Part shown: positions 7,128-16,610 of the stretch, one piece after another
How the letters are laid out: each line of letters starts with the position of its first letter
How positions within the stretch are numbered: position 1 is the stretch's first letter
From: Pandoraea commovens
GTDB taxonomy: Bacteria; Pseudomonadota; Gammaproteobacteria; Burkholderiales; Burkholderiaceae
DNA: 64,000 bases
Assembly: GCF_902459615.1 (NCBI RefSeq)
Contig: NZ_CABPSA010000004.1
Span: 186,001-250,000 of the forward strand
Direction: 5' to 3'
Made by a program: the position numbers and the translations under genes
Notes under the pieces: model-generated
What the model saw: only the letters and a program-made list of their open reading frames with translations
Told to the model about the DNA's origin: nothing
Databases searched by the model: none

Positions 7128-9107
7128 ATGTCGAAAAAAAATACGCCTGCCCAGTACAGCGAAGCGTCCATCAAGGTCCTGAAGGGCCTTGAGCCGGTCA
7201 AGCAGCGCCCGGGCATGTACACCCGCACCGAGAATCCGCTGCACATCATTCAGGAAGTCATCGACAACGCTTCGGACGAAGCGCTGGGCGGTTACGGCAA
7301 GCAGATTCTCGTCACCCTGAACAAAGACGGTTCGGTCAGCGTCGAGGACGACGGCCGTGGCATTCCTGTCGGCATTCACCCGGAAGAGGGTGTGCCGGTG
7401 GTGGAAATCGTGTTCACGCGCCTGCACGCAGGCGGCAAGTTCGATAAGGCCGCTGGCGGCGCTTATACCTTCTCCGGTGGCTTGCACGGCGTTGGTGTGT
7501 CGGTGACGAACGCCCTGGCGACCCGGCTGGCCGTGACCGTCTGGCGCGACGGTCAGGTCTCGGAACTCGAATTCGCAGACGGTGGCAACGTCAACGTGGC
7601 GCTTCACTCGCGTGCATCGCAACGCGGCGAGAAGAAGAGCGGCACGCGCGTGACCGTCTGGCCGGATGCCAAATACTTCGACAGCCCGACATTGCCGCTG
7701 GGCGAACTGCAGCGTCTGTTGCGCTCGAAGGCGGTGCTGCTGCCGGGCGTGCGCGTCACGCTGCGTCAGGAAAAGAACGGTGAAGAGCAGACGTGGTTCT
7801 ACGAGCACGGCCTGCGGGGTTATCTCGTCGAATCGCTCGGCGGTGCAGAGCCGCTGATTCCGCTCTTCGAAGGCGAGCGCTTTGCCGAGGGTGACGAAGA
7901 CAGCTTTGCCGAAGGCGAAGGCGCTGCGTGGGTCGTGGCCTGGACGGAAGATGGCGCGCAGGTCCGCGAGTCCTACGTCAACCTGATTCCCACGCCCGCT
8001 GGCGGCACCCACGAATCGGGGCTGCGTGAAGGTTTGTTCCAGGCGGTGCGAGGCTTTATCGAATTGCACAACCTTCAGCCCAAGGGCGTGAAGTTGCTGC
8101 CCGAAGATGTGTTCTCTCGCGTGTCGTTCGTGCTCTCCGCGAAGGTGCTCGATCCGCAGTTCCAGGGGCAGATCAAGGAGCGTCTGAACAGTCGCGACGC
8201 CGTGCGGCTCGTGTCGTCGTTCACGCGCCCTGCGCTGGAACTGTGGCTCAACCATCACGTCGAGCATGGCAAGAAGCTCGCCGAACTCGTGATTCGTCAG
8301 GCACAGGCTCGTACGCGCGCTGGCCAGAAGATCGAGAAGAAGAAGAGTTCGGGCGTGGCCGTTTTGCCGGGCAAGCTGACCGATTGCGAGACCGAAGACA
8401 TCACCCGCAATGAACTGTTCCTGGTCGAGGGCGACTCGGCCGGCGGCTCGGCGAAGATGGGCCGCGACAAGGAATTTCAGGCGATTCTGCCGCTGCGCGG
8501 CAAGGTCCTCAATACGTGGGAGACCGAGCGCGATCGCCTGTTCGCCAACAATGAAGTGCACGACATCGCGGTGGCGATCGGTGTCGACCCGCACGGCGCG
8601 AACGACACGCCCGATCTGTCCAATCTGCGTTACGGCAAGATCTGTATCCTCTCCGATGCAGACGTCGACGGTTCGCACATTCAGGTGCTGCTGCTGACGT
8701 TGTTCTTCCGTCACTTCCCGCAACTCATCGCCACGGGGCACGTGTACGTGGCGCGTCCGCCGCTGTATCGCGTCGATGCGCCTGCGCGCGGTAAGAAGCC
8801 CGCACAGAAGCTCTACGCACTGGACGAAGGCGAACTCGAAGCCATTCTCGACAAGCTGCGCAAGGACGGTGTGCGCGAAACCGCATGGTCCATCAGCCGC
8901 TTCAAGGGCCTGGGCGAAATGAGTGCCGAACAGCTTTGGGAAACGACGATGAATCCCGACACGCGCCGTCTGAGCCCGGTGGCGCTCGGCCATCTGGATT
9001 TCGACGCGACCGTGGCGCGCATGAACATGCTCATGGGCAAGGGCGAGGCGGCACAACGCCGCAGCTGGCTTGAAGCCAAGGGCAATGAAGTAGAAGCCGA
9101 CATCTGA
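7128..9107 (+). CDS. parE: DNA topoisomerase IV subunit B
   Basis: The ATPase subunit of topoisomerase IV, which unlinks replicated chromosomes together with ParC. It is 659 residues, normal for ParE and shorter than most GyrB. GHKL ATPase motifs are visible: EVIDNASDEALGG (Mg/ATP-binding Asn), DDGRGIPVG, and GGLHGVGVSVTNAL. The TOPRIM domain follows with ELFLVEGDSAGGSAK and SDADVDGSHI. The choice of ParE over GyrB rests on length and on parC being close by, with only two genes between. The ATG at 7128 leaves the conserved YSEASIKVLKGLEPV block near the N-terminus. A long antisense frame across this gene is a shadow. Confidence 0.95.
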   Translation: MSKKNTPAQYSEASIKVLKGLEPVKQRPGMYTRTENPLHIIQEVIDNASDEALGGYGKQILVTLNKDGSVSVEDDGRGIPVGIHPEEGVPVVEIVFTRLHAGGKFDKAAGGAYTFSGGLHGVGVSVTNALATRLAVTVWRDGQVSELEFADGGNVNVALHSRASQRGEKKSGTRVTVWPDAKYFDSPTLPLGELQRLLRSKAVLLPGVRVTLRQEKNGEEQTWFYEHGLRGYLVESLGGAEPLIPLFEGERFAEGDEDSFAEGEGAAWVVAWTEDGAQVRESYVNLIPTPAGGTHESGLREGLFQAVRGFIELHNLQPKGVKLLPEDVFSRVSFVLSAKVLDPQFQGQIKERLNSRDAVRLVSSFTRPALELWLNHHVEHGKKLAELVIRQAQARTRAGQKIEKKKSSGVAVLPGKLTDCETEDITRNELFLVEGDSAGGSAKMGRDKEFQAILPLRGKVLNTWETERDRLFANNEVHDIAVAIGVDPHGANDTPDLSNLRYGKICILSDADVDGSHIQVLLLTLFFRHFPQLIATGHVYVARPPLYRVDAPARGKKPAQKLYALDEGELEAILDKLRKDGVRETAWSISRFKGLGEMSAEQLWETTMNPDTRRLSPVALGHLDFDATVARMNMLMGKGEAAQRRSWLEAKGNEVEADI

Positions 9108-9180
9108 GCCTGACAATACGGGAAGGACTGCAGGCGCGGCGTCGGTACTGTAGGTACAGCACTTGAAGCGTAGCGAAGTC

Positions 9181-9211
9181 GCACTCACGCAGGGCAAACC
9201 AGCGTGAGTGC
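9181..9211. terminator. Strong hairpin after parE, no U-tract
   Basis: GCACTCACGC and GCGTGAGTGC form a perfect 10-bp stem with an 11-base loop, 73 bases downstream of the parE stop. There is no T-run, so it may be a Rho-dependent end, an RNA 3' stabiliser or an operator for the next gene, whose -10-like GATAAT is at 9223-9228. Confidence 0.45.
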
Positions 9212-9257
9212 TCACATAGTGGGATAATCCACCCTTCACCCTTCCGGGAGTCGCGTT

Positions 9258-9677
9258 ATGTTGCGTTCTATGCGTTGCATTTTCGTGCCGATGTTGCTTG
9301 CGGGCGCAAGCGCCACCGTCTTGGCACAGTCGGCCCAGCCGCGCGTCTTCTTCGTTGCCCCTGCGGACGGCGCAACGGTATCCAATCCCGTAAAGGTTCA
9401 GTTCGGCGTCGAAGGCATGGCGATCAAACCGGCGGGCGAGGTGTTGCCCAATACCGGTCATCACCATCTCATCATCGACGGCGATTCGATTCCGGCAGGT
9501 CAGGTCGTTCCTACCGACGACACACACCTGCATTTCGGCAAAGGTCAGACCGAAACGAGCGTCAATCTGACGCCGGGCGATCACACGTTGACGATGCAAT
9601 TCGCCGACGGTGCCCATCGCTCGTACGGTCCGGCCATGAGCCAGACGATCAAGGTGCATGTCAAAGGTCAGCAATAA
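9258..9677 (+). CDS. DUF4399 family secreted protein
   Basis: A 139-residue protein with an N-terminal signal peptide (basic MLRSMR, hydrophobic core, probable cleavage after ATVLA near residue 23). The mature part matches the DUF4399 pattern: RVFFVAPADGATVSNPV, then a His-rich stretch GHHHLIID and DTHLHFGKGQTE, and TPGDHTLTMQFADG. The conserved histidines suggest metal binding, but no function is established. GGGAG precedes the ATG by seven bases. The last 20 bases overlap the start of the lytic transglycosylase gene, so the two are probably co-transcribed and translationally linked. Confidence 0.85.
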   Translation: MLRSMRCIFVPMLLAGASATVLAQSAQPRVFFVAPADGATVSNPVKVQFGVEGMAIKPAGEVLPNTGHHHLIIDGDSIPAGQVVPTDDTHLHFGKGQTETSVNLTPGDHTLTMQFADGAHRSYGPAMSQTIKVHVKGQQ

Positions 9678-10614
9678 TCAGGTTTCGACGGCGCAGCGCC
9701 TCCAGGCGCTGCGCCGAAAGCTCTCTCTGCGGCAACTCGCAGGGCCCGCGCTGGCAGCCGCGCTGCTTGTCGCGACGCCTCTCGCGCACGCCGAACTCTA
9801 CGGTTACGTCGACGAGAACGGTGTCGCACATCTCGCGGCACGCAAGCTCGATGCGCGCTATCGGCTCGTGGTGAGTAGCGGTGGCAATGGTGGTAGCGTC
9901 GATCTGCGCGCACAGCAGCAGGGCGGTGCCGTCACCGGTGCAGACCGCTCGCGTCTGTACGATGCGCTGGCCCGACATCCCAATCTGAAAAAGCTCGCAC
10001 CCGTCATTGCGCAGGCGGCGCAGAAGTTTCATGTCGACGCGGCCTTGCTCAAAGCGGTCATCGCGGCCGAGTCGGGTTTCGATAGCGATGCGGTATCGCC
10101 CAAAGGCGCCGTCGGTCTGATGCAGGTGCTGCCGACGACCGGGGAGCGTTATGGCTTGCGGGCCGATGCGCGCCGCACCGTTGCCGACAAACTCACCGAT
10201 CCGCGTACCAATGTGCTGACAGGTGCCCGTTATCTGCGTGATCTGCAGGCGCGTTATCCCGATCGTCTCGAGCTCGTGCTCGCCTCGTACAACGCGGGTG
10301 AGGGGGCCGTGGCACGCCACGCCGATCAGATCCCGCCGTATGCAGAGACGCGCGATTATGTCGCGGCCGTGCTTGAACTCTACCGACGCTTCAACCCGGA
10401 GGGGGGCGACGCTGCGCCGGGCAATGGCGTGATCCGCGCGAGCGGGGGCGGCGGGAAGATTGGCAACGCGCGGGTCAACGGATCGCGCGACGGCCGCATT
10501 CACGTCATTCTGGGCGCGCCGCAGGGCCTGCCCGTCGTGCCTGCTACCATGCCGAACGCGTCGATACGCGATTCGGCTGCATCGACACTGTCTGCACCGC
10601 CGACCACGGACTGA
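9658..10614 (+). CDS. Lytic transglycosylase (SLT domain) with DUF4124-like N-terminus
   Basis: A 318-residue periplasmic or envelope enzyme that cleaves murein glycan strands. A hydrophobic signal sequence (LAGPALAAALLVATPLAHA) ends near residue 45, after an unusually long basic N-terminal region. A short DUF4124-like segment (YGYVDENGVAHLAARKLD) follows, then the SLT domain with the catalytic Glu in IAAESGFDSDAVS, GAVGLMQVLPTT, and SYNAGEGAV. The C-terminal approximately 75 residues are Gly-rich and low-complexity. The start at 9658 overlaps the upstream gene by 20 bases; no closer ATG is available before the signal peptide. Confidence 0.88.
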   Translation: MSKVSNNQVSTAQRLQALRRKLSLRQLAGPALAAALLVATPLAHAELYGYVDENGVAHLAARKLDARYRLVVSSGGNGGSVDLRAQQQGGAVTGADRSRLYDALARHPNLKKLAPVIAQAAQKFHVDAALLKAVIAAESGFDSDAVSPKGAVGLMQVLPTTGERYGLRADARRTVADKLTDPRTNVLTGARYLRDLQARYPDRLELVLASYNAGEGAVARHADQIPPYAETRDYVAAVLELYRRFNPEGGDAAPGNGVIRASGGGGKIGNARVNGSRDGRIHVILGAPQGLPVVPATMPNASIRDSAASTLSAPPTTD

Positions 10615-10624
10615 GGTATCGGTT

Positions 10625-10643
10625 GACGCCGCTTGGCGGCGTC
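10625..10643 (+). terminator. Hairpin after the transglycosylase gene
   Basis: GACGCCGC and GCGGCGTC pair perfectly across a TTG loop, ten bases after the stop codon. Only TTCGG follows, so termination efficiency is uncertain. The rest of the 254-base gap before parC shows no gene; the 106-codon minus-strand frame there looks random. Confidence 0.5.
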
Positions 10644-10868
10644 TTCGGAATCGCCCTCGAGGTCCCGCGTGTCGTTCGGTGGTCGGCTCAGAATTCTCCG
10701 AAATCCGCGTGGAATGTCGGCAATTTCGATGGCCGTCGCTCCGAAATCACGTCTTGCTTTGTCATTCGGACGCGTTTTTGCCAAATTGTGCCGGTGAGCT
10801 TGGTATGATCTCGCGGTCAACGTCCACCCGAACTCTCATCAAACGTTCGCAGCAAACCCACAGGTTTT

Positions 10869-13205
10869 ATGGAACAAGTAGAAGATCTCTTTACGCAACC
10901 GTCGGATGACGACACGCTAACGCTCGGCGCGTATGCCGAGCGCGCTTATTTGGACTACGCGATCAGCGTGGTCAAGGGCCGGGCACTGCCGGACGTCTGC
11001 GACGGCCAGAAGCCGGTCCAGCGCCGCATTCTGTTCGCGATGAACGAAATGGGCCTCGCGTCAGATGCTAAGCCGGTCAAGTCGGCGCGCGTCGTCGGCG
11101 ACGTGCTCGGCAAGTTCCACCCGCACGGCGACCAGTCTGCTTATGACGCGCTGGTGCGTCTCGCGCAGGACTTCTCGATGCGTTATCCGCTCATCGACGG
11201 TCAGGGCAATTTCGGCTCACGCGACGGCGACGGCGCGGCAGCCATGCGTTACACGGAAGCCCGCCTGACGCCGATCGCCAAGCTGTTGCTCGACGAAATC
11301 GATGCAGGCACGGTCGACTTCGTGCCGAACTACGATGGTTCGACCGAAGAGCCGCGCCTGCTGCCTGCGCGCTTGCCGTTCGTGCTGCTCAACGGCGCGT
11401 CGGGCATTGCCGTGGGTCTCGCGACGGAAATTCCGTCGCACAACTTGCGCGAAGTGGCTTCGGCGGCTGTGGGGTTGATCCGCAATCCGAAGATGGACGA
11501 CGCTGAGTTGATGACTCACGTGCAGGGACCGGACTTCCCCGGCGGCGGGCAACTGATTTCGAGCGCAGCCGAGATTCGCGCCGCTTATGAAAGCGGACGC
11601 GGCAGCCTCAAGATGCGCGCGCGCTGGAAGATCGAAGAAATGGCGCGCGGCCAGTGGCAGGCAGTGGTGTATGAACTGCCGCCGAATACGTCGGGCCAGA
11701 AGGTACTCGAAGAGATCGAGGAACTGACCAACCCGAAGGTCAAGCTCGGCAAGAAGTCGCTTACGCCGGAGCAACAGAACCTCAAGCAGTCGATGCTGGC
11801 CATGCTCGACGCCGTGCGCGACGAGTCCGGTAAAGACGCCCCCGTGCGTCTGGTGTTCGAGCCGAAGTCGAGCCGCATCGATCAGCAAGAATTCATCACG
11901 ATGCTGCTCGCGCATACGAGTCTCGAGTCGAGCGCATCGGTGAACCTCGTGATGGTGGGCGCCGACGGACGTCCGGGCCAGAAGTCGTTGCGCGACATCA
12001 TTACCGAGTGGATCGGCTTCCGCTTCGAGACGGTCACGCGTCGCACGCGTCACCGTCTGGGCAAGGTCGACGACCGTATTCATATTCTCGAAGGCCGGAT
12101 GATCGTCTTCCTGAATATCGACGAAGTCATTCGCATCATTCGTGAGTCCGACGAGCCGAAGGCCGCGCTGATGAGCGCGTTCAGGCTGAGCGAGCGGCAG
12201 GCGGAAGACATTCTGGAAATTCGTCTGCGTCAGTTGGCGCGTCTGGAAGCGATCAAGATCGAGCAGGAACTGGCGTCGTTGCGCGACGAGAAGGCGAAGC
12301 TCGAAGATCTGCTCGCCAACGAAAGCACGATGAAGCGTCTGATCATCAAGGAAATCGAAACCGACGCGAAGCAGTTCGGAGACGATCGTCGCACGCTGAT
12401 TCAGGAAGAGAAGCGTGCAGTCGCGGAAGCCCGCGTGGTCGACGAGCCGGTGACGGTCGTGGTGTCGGCCAAGGGCTGGGTGCGTGCGCTCAAGGGGCAC
12501 GGACTCGACGCACAAGGATTCTCGTTCAAACAGGGCGATGCCTTGTATGGCGCGTTCGAATGCCGCACCGTCGACCCGCTGATCGCGTGGGGCAGCAACG
12601 GGCGCGTTTATTCGGTGGCCGTAGCCCAGTTGCCGGGCGGCCGTGGCGATGGCGTGCCGCTGACGTCGCTGATCGAACTGGAATCGGGTTCGCGTTTGCT
12701 GCATTACTACGCAGCCTCCGGCGATCAGCCGCTGCTGCTCGCGACGTCGTCCGGCTTCGGTTTCACGACCAAGCTCGGCGATATGGTGAGCCGCGTGAAG
12801 GCAGGCAAGTCGTTCATGACCATCGACGACGGGGCTGAGCCGCTCGCACCGACGCCGATCTGGCAGGGCGCCAGTGCAGTCGCGTGTCTGTCGAGCGACG
12901 GGCGTCTGCTTGTGTTCGGCATGGACGAAATGAAGGCGCTCACAGGCGGTGGACGCGGCGTGACGTTGATCGGTCTTGAAGCCAAGCAGACGCTGGTGTC
13001 GGTCGTGCCGATCAGCGAGGCGGGCGTGACGGTGTATGGCGAAGTGCGTGGTGGCAAGATTCAGTCCGAGACGCTGTCGGGCGCATCGCTCGCACCGAAC
13101 ATCGGCAAGCGTGCGCGCAAGGGCCGTTCGCCGAATGTGAAGTTTGCGACGTTCAAACCGCGTTCGCTCGAGCCGGTGTTGCCGGCCGCGCCGAAGGCAT
13201 CCTGA
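10869..13205 (+). CDS. parC: DNA topoisomerase IV subunit A
   Basis: The DNA-cleaving subunit of topoisomerase IV, 778 residues. The catalytic Tyr is at residue 128 in [10 protein letters not shown]. The N-terminal winged-helix region contains the quinolone-resistance-determining stretch [15 protein letters not shown]: the residue aligned with E. coli Ser80 is Gln89, and Asp93 aligns with Glu84. A coiled-coil tower region follows (about residues 430-490), then a C-terminal beta-pinwheel with degenerate repeats. It lacks the canonical GyrA-box and is shorter than GyrA, supporting ParC. A CopD-like gene starts 11 bases after the stop and may be co-transcribed. Confidence 0.95.
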   Translation: MEQVEDLFTQPSDDDTLTLGAYAERAYLDYAISVVKGRALPDVCDGQKPVQRRILFAMNEMGLASDAKPVKSARVVGDVLGKFHPHGDQSAYDALVRLAQDFSMRYPLIDGQGNFGSRDGDGAAAMRYTEARLTPIAKLLLDEIDAGTVDFVPNYDGSTEEPRLLPARLPFVLLNGASGIAVGLATEIPSHNLREVASAAVGLIRNPKMDDAELMTHVQGPDFPGGGQLISSAAEIRAAYESGRGSLKMRARWKIEEMARGQWQAVVYELPPNTSGQKVLEEIEELTNPKVKLGKKSLTPEQQNLKQSMLAMLDAVRDESGKDAPVRLVFEPKSSRIDQQEFITMLLAHTSLESSASVNLVMVGADGRPGQKSLRDIITEWIGFRFETVTRRTRHRLGKVDDRIHILEGRMIVFLNIDEVIRIIRESDEPKAALMSAFRLSERQAEDILEIRLRQLARLEAIKIEQELASLRDEKAKLEDLLANESTMKRLIIKEIETDAKQFGDDRRTLIQEEKRAVAEARVVDEPVTVVVSAKGWVRALKGHGLDAQGFSFKQGDALYGAFECRTVDPLIAWGSNGRVYSVAVAQLPGGRGDGVPLTSLIELESGSRLLHYYAASGDQPLLLATSSGFGFTTKLGDMVSRVKAGKSFMTIDDGAEPLAPTPIWQGASAVACLSSDGRLLVFGMDEMKALTGGGRGVTLIGLEAKQTLVSVVPISEAGVTVYGEVRGGKIQSETLSGASLAPNIGKRARKGRSPNVKFATFKPRSLEPVLPAAPKAS

Positions 13206-13216
13206 CGGAGTCCCGC

Positions 13217-13669
13217 ATGAGCGTTTACGCCTTCAGTCTGTTCCTGCATCTGGTCAGCGTGGCCGTTTGGATCGGTGGGATGTTCTTTGCGCTGGCCTGT
13301 CTGCGGCCAGCGTCATCGGAGTTGTCGCCGCAGCAGCGTCTGCCATTGTGGGAGGCGGCGCTCACACGGTTCTTCACGTGGGTGGGCGTTGCCATCGTGC
13401 TGATCCTGCTGTCCGGCGGGCACATGATGATGGGCATGGGCGGTTTGCATGCCCGCTGGCCTGTGCATGCCATGGCGGGGATCGGCGTGCTGATGATGCT
13501 TGTCTTCGGTCACATTCGCTTCGCACTTTTCCCGCGGTTGCAACGGGCCGTGCAGGCGCAGTCGTGGCCGGACGGCGCGGCAGCCGTCAACGGTATTCGT
13601 CGTCTCGTGATTCTGAATCTCGTGCTGGGTATCGTTGTGATCGGACTGGCGGCGTCGCTTCGCGGCTGA
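13217..13669 (+). CDS. CopD-domain integral membrane protein
   Basis: A 150-residue inner-membrane protein with four predicted helices (about residues 5-28, 48-70, 78-102 and 128-148). It fits the CopD family: conserved HLVSVAVWIGGMFF at the start, GHMMMGMGGLH and a HIRF loop. CopD-like proteins are linked to copper handling, but small stand-alone members are poorly characterised, and there is no copper gene nearby. The 11-base spacing from parC suggests read-through expression; convergent LysR gene follows. Confidence 0.8.
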   Translation: MSVYAFSLFLHLVSVAVWIGGMFFALACLRPASSELSPQQRLPLWEAALTRFFTWVGVAIVLILLSGGHMMMGMGGLHARWPVHAMAGIGVLMMLVFGHIRFALFPRLQRAVQAQSWPDGAAAVNGIRRLVILNLVLGIVVIGLAASLRG

Positions 13670-13688
13670 TCTCGGCGATCGCGGTGAT

Positions 13689-14609
13689 TCAGACTGGCCG
13701 GGTTCCGTCGTCGACGGTCCCGGCCACCTCATGACACAGGGCGACGAACGCTTGCACGAGCGGGCTGTTGTCGTCGCGGCGCTTGCCGAGTAGCAGCGCC
13801 GAGTGCGCATCCGGTTCGCTGAAGTCCATGAAGTGCGCGCCTTCGATCTGAATGCAACGCACGGCGGCCGGTAGCACGGCAACGCCCAATCCACTTGCCG
13901 CGAGGGCGACGATGGTCGTCGACTCGCGCGCCTCCTGAACGACACGCGGTGTAAAACCCGCGCGCTCGCACATCCTCCGAATCTGCCCGTCGACTGCCGT
14001 CCCCACGCCGTTGGGATGCATGATGAACGCTTCGTTGGCCAGATCGGCAATCGACACGCTGGCGTGCTTTGCCAACGCATGGCCCTGATGCAGGACGACA
14101 ACCAGCGCCTCGTCGATCAACGTCTCGAAACTGAGCCCTGCCACCGGTGGTGCGTTCTCTGCCTGGCGAAGCAGGCCGATGTCCAGCGTCCGTTCGATCA
14201 GGGCTTCGCGTTGGTGCTCCGACGGTGCCTCGCTGAGCGTCAGCGTCACACGCGGATAACGCTGACGGTAGGTCGTCAGTACGCGCTTCATCACGTTCGT
14301 CATGGGCGCCGACGTCGTGAACGCGATACGCAACTCGCCCGCATCGAGCCCGGCGATTTGCTGCACTTCGAGACGAGCTGCTTCGGCATCGGCAAGAATC
14401 TGGCGCGCACGCACAAGAAACGCACGTCCGGCCGGTGTCAGGAAGACGCGTCGTTGCGAGCGCTCGAAGAGCGGCACGCCCAACTCATCCTCAAGCGCCC
14501 GGATCTGCATCGATAGCGGCGGCTGCCCGATGTTAAGGCGCTGCGCGGCCCGGCTGAAATGCAGTTCCTCGGCGACGGTCACGAAGTAGCGTAGGTGACG
14601 CAGTTCCAT
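13689..14609 (-). CDS. LysR-family transcriptional regulator
   Basis: A 306-residue LysR regulator. The N-terminal winged helix-turn-helix (residues 1-60; MELRHLRYFVTVAEELHFSR, then LNIGQPPLSMQIRALE) is close to the BenM/CatM/CbbR type that responds to aromatic acids. The C-terminal substrate-binding domain spans about 90-300. It is divergent from an MFS transporter gene 130 bases away, and the AT-rich gap between them holds the likely binding site, so the transporter is its probable target. The inducer is unknown. Confidence 0.9.
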   Translation of the reverse strand: MELRHLRYFVTVAEELHFSRAAQRLNIGQPPLSMQIRALEDELGVPLFERSQRRVFLTPAGRAFLVRARQILADAEAARLEVQQIAGLDAGELRIAFTTSAPMTNVMKRVLTTYRQRYPRVTLTLSEAPSEHQREALIERTLDIGLLRQAENAPPVAGLSFETLIDEALVVVLHQGHALAKHASVSIADLANEAFIMHPNGVGTAVDGQIRRMCERAGFTPRVVQEARESTTIVALAASGLGVAVLPAAVRCIQIEGAHFMDFSEPDAHSALLLGKRRDDNSPLVQAFVALCHEVAGTVDDGTRPV

Positions 14610-14631
14610 ACCTCAGGCCTCGATTGATCTG

Positions 14632-14665
14632 TTTTATATATAGAAATAAGGCTTAAATATATATT
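14632..14665. promoter_or_regulatory. AT-rich symmetric site between LysR and MFS genes
   Basis: TTTATATATA and ATATATATT lie in near-symmetric arrangement around GAAATAAGGCTTAA in an otherwise GC-rich region. Position and the A/T arms fit a LysR operator overlapping the divergent promoters. Confidence 0.5.
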
Positions 14666-14740
14666 GGACGCGAGGTAACGGCAAACCTATCATTCGTCGT
14701 ATACATTTCACCCTTGGTTCGCGCGAGGCGAGCCAGCGTC

Positions 14741-16018
14741 ATGGCATCAACCAACTCCCTACCTTTGTCTTCCGGCGGTGCGTCCGCCGGTAGTGCGTCT
14801 TCCCTCAAACTACCGGCGGGCGTTGCGCGCGGTACGCGCGAATACGCCGTCATCAGCCGCGCCCTGTTCTTCGGTGGTTTTTCGACGTTCGCGCAGCTTT
14901 ACTGCATGCAATCGTTGCTGCCCTTGCTGACGACCACGTTCGGCATTAGCCCGGCGCAGGCCAGCTGGTCCGTTTCTGCGGCCACGATGATGATGGCGCT
15001 CGGTTTGCTCGTGACGTGTGTCGCGGCCGATCGCGTGAGCCGCAAGCGAATGATGACGATTGCACTGCTCAGCTCGTCCGTCCTCACGCTGGCCAGCGCA
15101 TTCTCGACGAACTTCGAGACCATCGTGATTCTGGCGGCGCTCAAGGGACTGGCCTTGTCCGGATTACCGGCCATCGCCATGGCGTATCTGAGCGAGGAAA
15201 TCGATCAGCGCTCGCTCGGCATGTCGATGGGACTCTATATCGGCGGCAACATCCTTGGCGGGATGGCCGGACGAGTGATGGCGGCATTTGTCGCCGACAT
15301 GTTCTCGTGGCGCGTGTCGGTGGGGCTGATCGGCCTCGTGTGTCTTGCCATGGGCCTTGAGTTTGCCCGGAGCCTGCCGCATTCGCGTCGCTTCACTCCG
15401 CGTCATATGACGGTGCGCGAAGCACTCGGACATGCGCGCCGTCATCTGGGCGACCCCGCGTTGCTCGGTCTATACCTGTTCGCGGGTCTGATGATGGGCA
15501 GCTTCGTCAGCGTCTACAACTATCTCGGGTTCTATCTGTCGGCACCGCCGTTTCATCTGCCGCATGCGGCCATCGGCGCGATTTTCACGATGTACCTGAT
15601 CGGCGTCGTCGGGTCGTTCATCGCAGGGCCGCTGTCAGATCGCGTGGGACGCCCCCGTCTGTTGTGGGCGCTTGTTGCACTGGCGATGGTGGGGCTTTTC
15701 ACGATGCTCGCGTCGCAGGTGTCCGGCGTGGTGATCGGTCTGGCGATCTTCACGTTCGGCTTCTTCGGTGCGCACACCGTGGCGAGCAGTTGGGTCGGCC
15801 GACGCGCCACGGAAGGGCGAGCGATTGCGTCCGCGCTGTATCTGTTCTTCTACTATCTGGGGTCCAGCCTGCTGGGCAGCTTCTCGGGCGTCATGCTCAA
15901 GTCGCACGGCTGGCATGGCGTGGTCGCGTTGCTGTCGGTGGCGGTGGTGCTGTCGCTGGGTGTTGCGATCGCCATGCGTCGTGCGTATGGGACGGGAAAA
16001 CCGGCTGCCATCGCGTAA
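14741..16018 (+). CDS. MFS transporter, YnfM-like
   Basis: A 425-residue 12-helix major facilitator superfamily transporter. The loop between helices 2 and 3 has the signature ADRVSRKRMM, repeated in the second half as GPLSDRVGRPRLL. Sequence features (FFGGFSTFAQLYCMQSLLP, FGISPAQASWSVSAATM) match the YnfM-type subgroup of putative drug or arabinose-like exporters; the substrate is not known. The N-terminal 45 residues are polar and Ser-rich. The ATG at 14741 is preferred to an in-frame TTG at 14714; GAGGCGAG lies about nine bases upstream. Likely controlled by the divergent LysR protein. Confidence 0.88.
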   Translation: MASTNSLPLSSGGASAGSASSLKLPAGVARGTREYAVISRALFFGGFSTFAQLYCMQSLLPLLTTTFGISPAQASWSVSAATMMMALGLLVTCVAADRVSRKRMMTIALLSSSVLTLASAFSTNFETIVILAALKGLALSGLPAIAMAYLSEEIDQRSLGMSMGLYIGGNILGGMAGRVMAAFVADMFSWRVSVGLIGLVCLAMGLEFARSLPHSRRFTPRHMTVREALGHARRHLGDPALLGLYLFAGLMMGSFVSVYNYLGFYLSAPPFHLPHAAIGAIFTMYLIGVVGSFIAGPLSDRVGRPRLLWALVALAMVGLFTMLASQVSGVVIGLAIFTFGFFGAHTVASSWVGRRATEGRAIASALYLFFYYLGSSLLGSFSGVMLKSHGWHGVVALLSVAVVLSLGVAIAMRRAYGTGKPAAIA

Positions 16019-16046
16019 CCGCTACCGGCACACGCATCCACATAAA

Positions 16047-16074
16047 ACAACAGCCACCCTCGGGTGGCTGTTGT
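16047..16074 (-). terminator. Bidirectional terminator between MFS and RidA genes
   Basis: ACAACAGCCACC and GGTGGCTGTTGT form a perfect 12-bp stem with a CTCG loop. TTTT follows the stem on the minus strand, so it best fits the end of the RidA transcript, while also serving the convergent MFS gene. Confidence 0.8.
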
Positions 16075-16091
16075 CGTATGCCGCGATGCCG

Positions 16092-16547
16092 TCAGGCAAG
16101 TTCGGCAATCAGTTCGATCTCGACACACGCACCCAGCGGAATCTGCGCCACGCCGAAGGCCGAGCGGGCGTGCTTGCCAGCCTCGCCGAACACTTCGCCG
16201 AACAGTTCCGATGCGCCGTTCGTTACCAAATGCTGCTCGGTGAATTCCTGCGTCGAGTTCACGAGGCTCATCAGCTTCACAATGCGTTTGACCTTGTTCA
16301 GGTCGCCCGTGTGGGCGTGCAACGTGGCGATCAGTTCGATGGCGGTAGCGCGAGCGGCCGCTTTGCCGTCTTCGACGCTGACATCCTTGCCGAGCTTGCC
16401 GGTCCAGATCTTGCCGTCCTTCTTGGGCAGGTGGCCCGAGAGGAACACGGTGTTGCCGGTCTGTGCGGCCATCACGTAAGCGGCGGCGGGGGCGGCGGAC
16501 GACGGCAGTTCGATACCCAGTTGCTTCAGTTTGTCGTAGACGGACAT
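16092..16547 (-). CDS. RidA family protein
   Basis: A 151-residue member of the RidA/YjgF/YER057c family, in the longer subgroup that begins YDKLKQLGIELP. RidA proteins hydrolyse reactive enamine/imine intermediates made by PLP enzymes. Visible family features include NTVFLSGHLP, the HAHTGDLNKVKRIVKL stretch, and SAFGVAQIPLGACVEIELIAE, in which the Gln-Pro-Leu-Gly-Ala-Cys-Val-Glu segment carries the ligand region; an Arg equivalent to E. coli Arg105 is not clear, as in several subgroups. AAGGAAG precedes the ATG. It lies 60 bases downstream of a PLP aminotransferase on the same strand, a meaningful pairing. Confidence 0.9.
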   Translation of the reverse strand: MSVYDKLKQLGIELPSSAAPAAAYVMAAQTGNTVFLSGHLPKKDGKIWTGKLGKDVSVEDGKAAARATAIELIATLHAHTGDLNKVKRIVKLMSLVNSTQEFTEQHLVTNGASELFGEVFGEAGKHARSAFGVAQIPLGACVEIELIAELA

Positions 16548-16610
16548 GTACGGCTTCCTTGCAAATTCGTTAATTGAACAAAATCGGGGATCATCGATTC
16601 CGATGGCGGG

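Noticed and set aside
6999-9674. 891-codon minus-strand frame opposite parE
   Set aside because: Antisense to parE and the next gene; composition is that of a shadow frame and there is no start signal.
10500-10820. 106-codon minus-strand frame before parC
   Set aside because: Overlaps the transglycosylase C-terminus and a hairpin; composition random.
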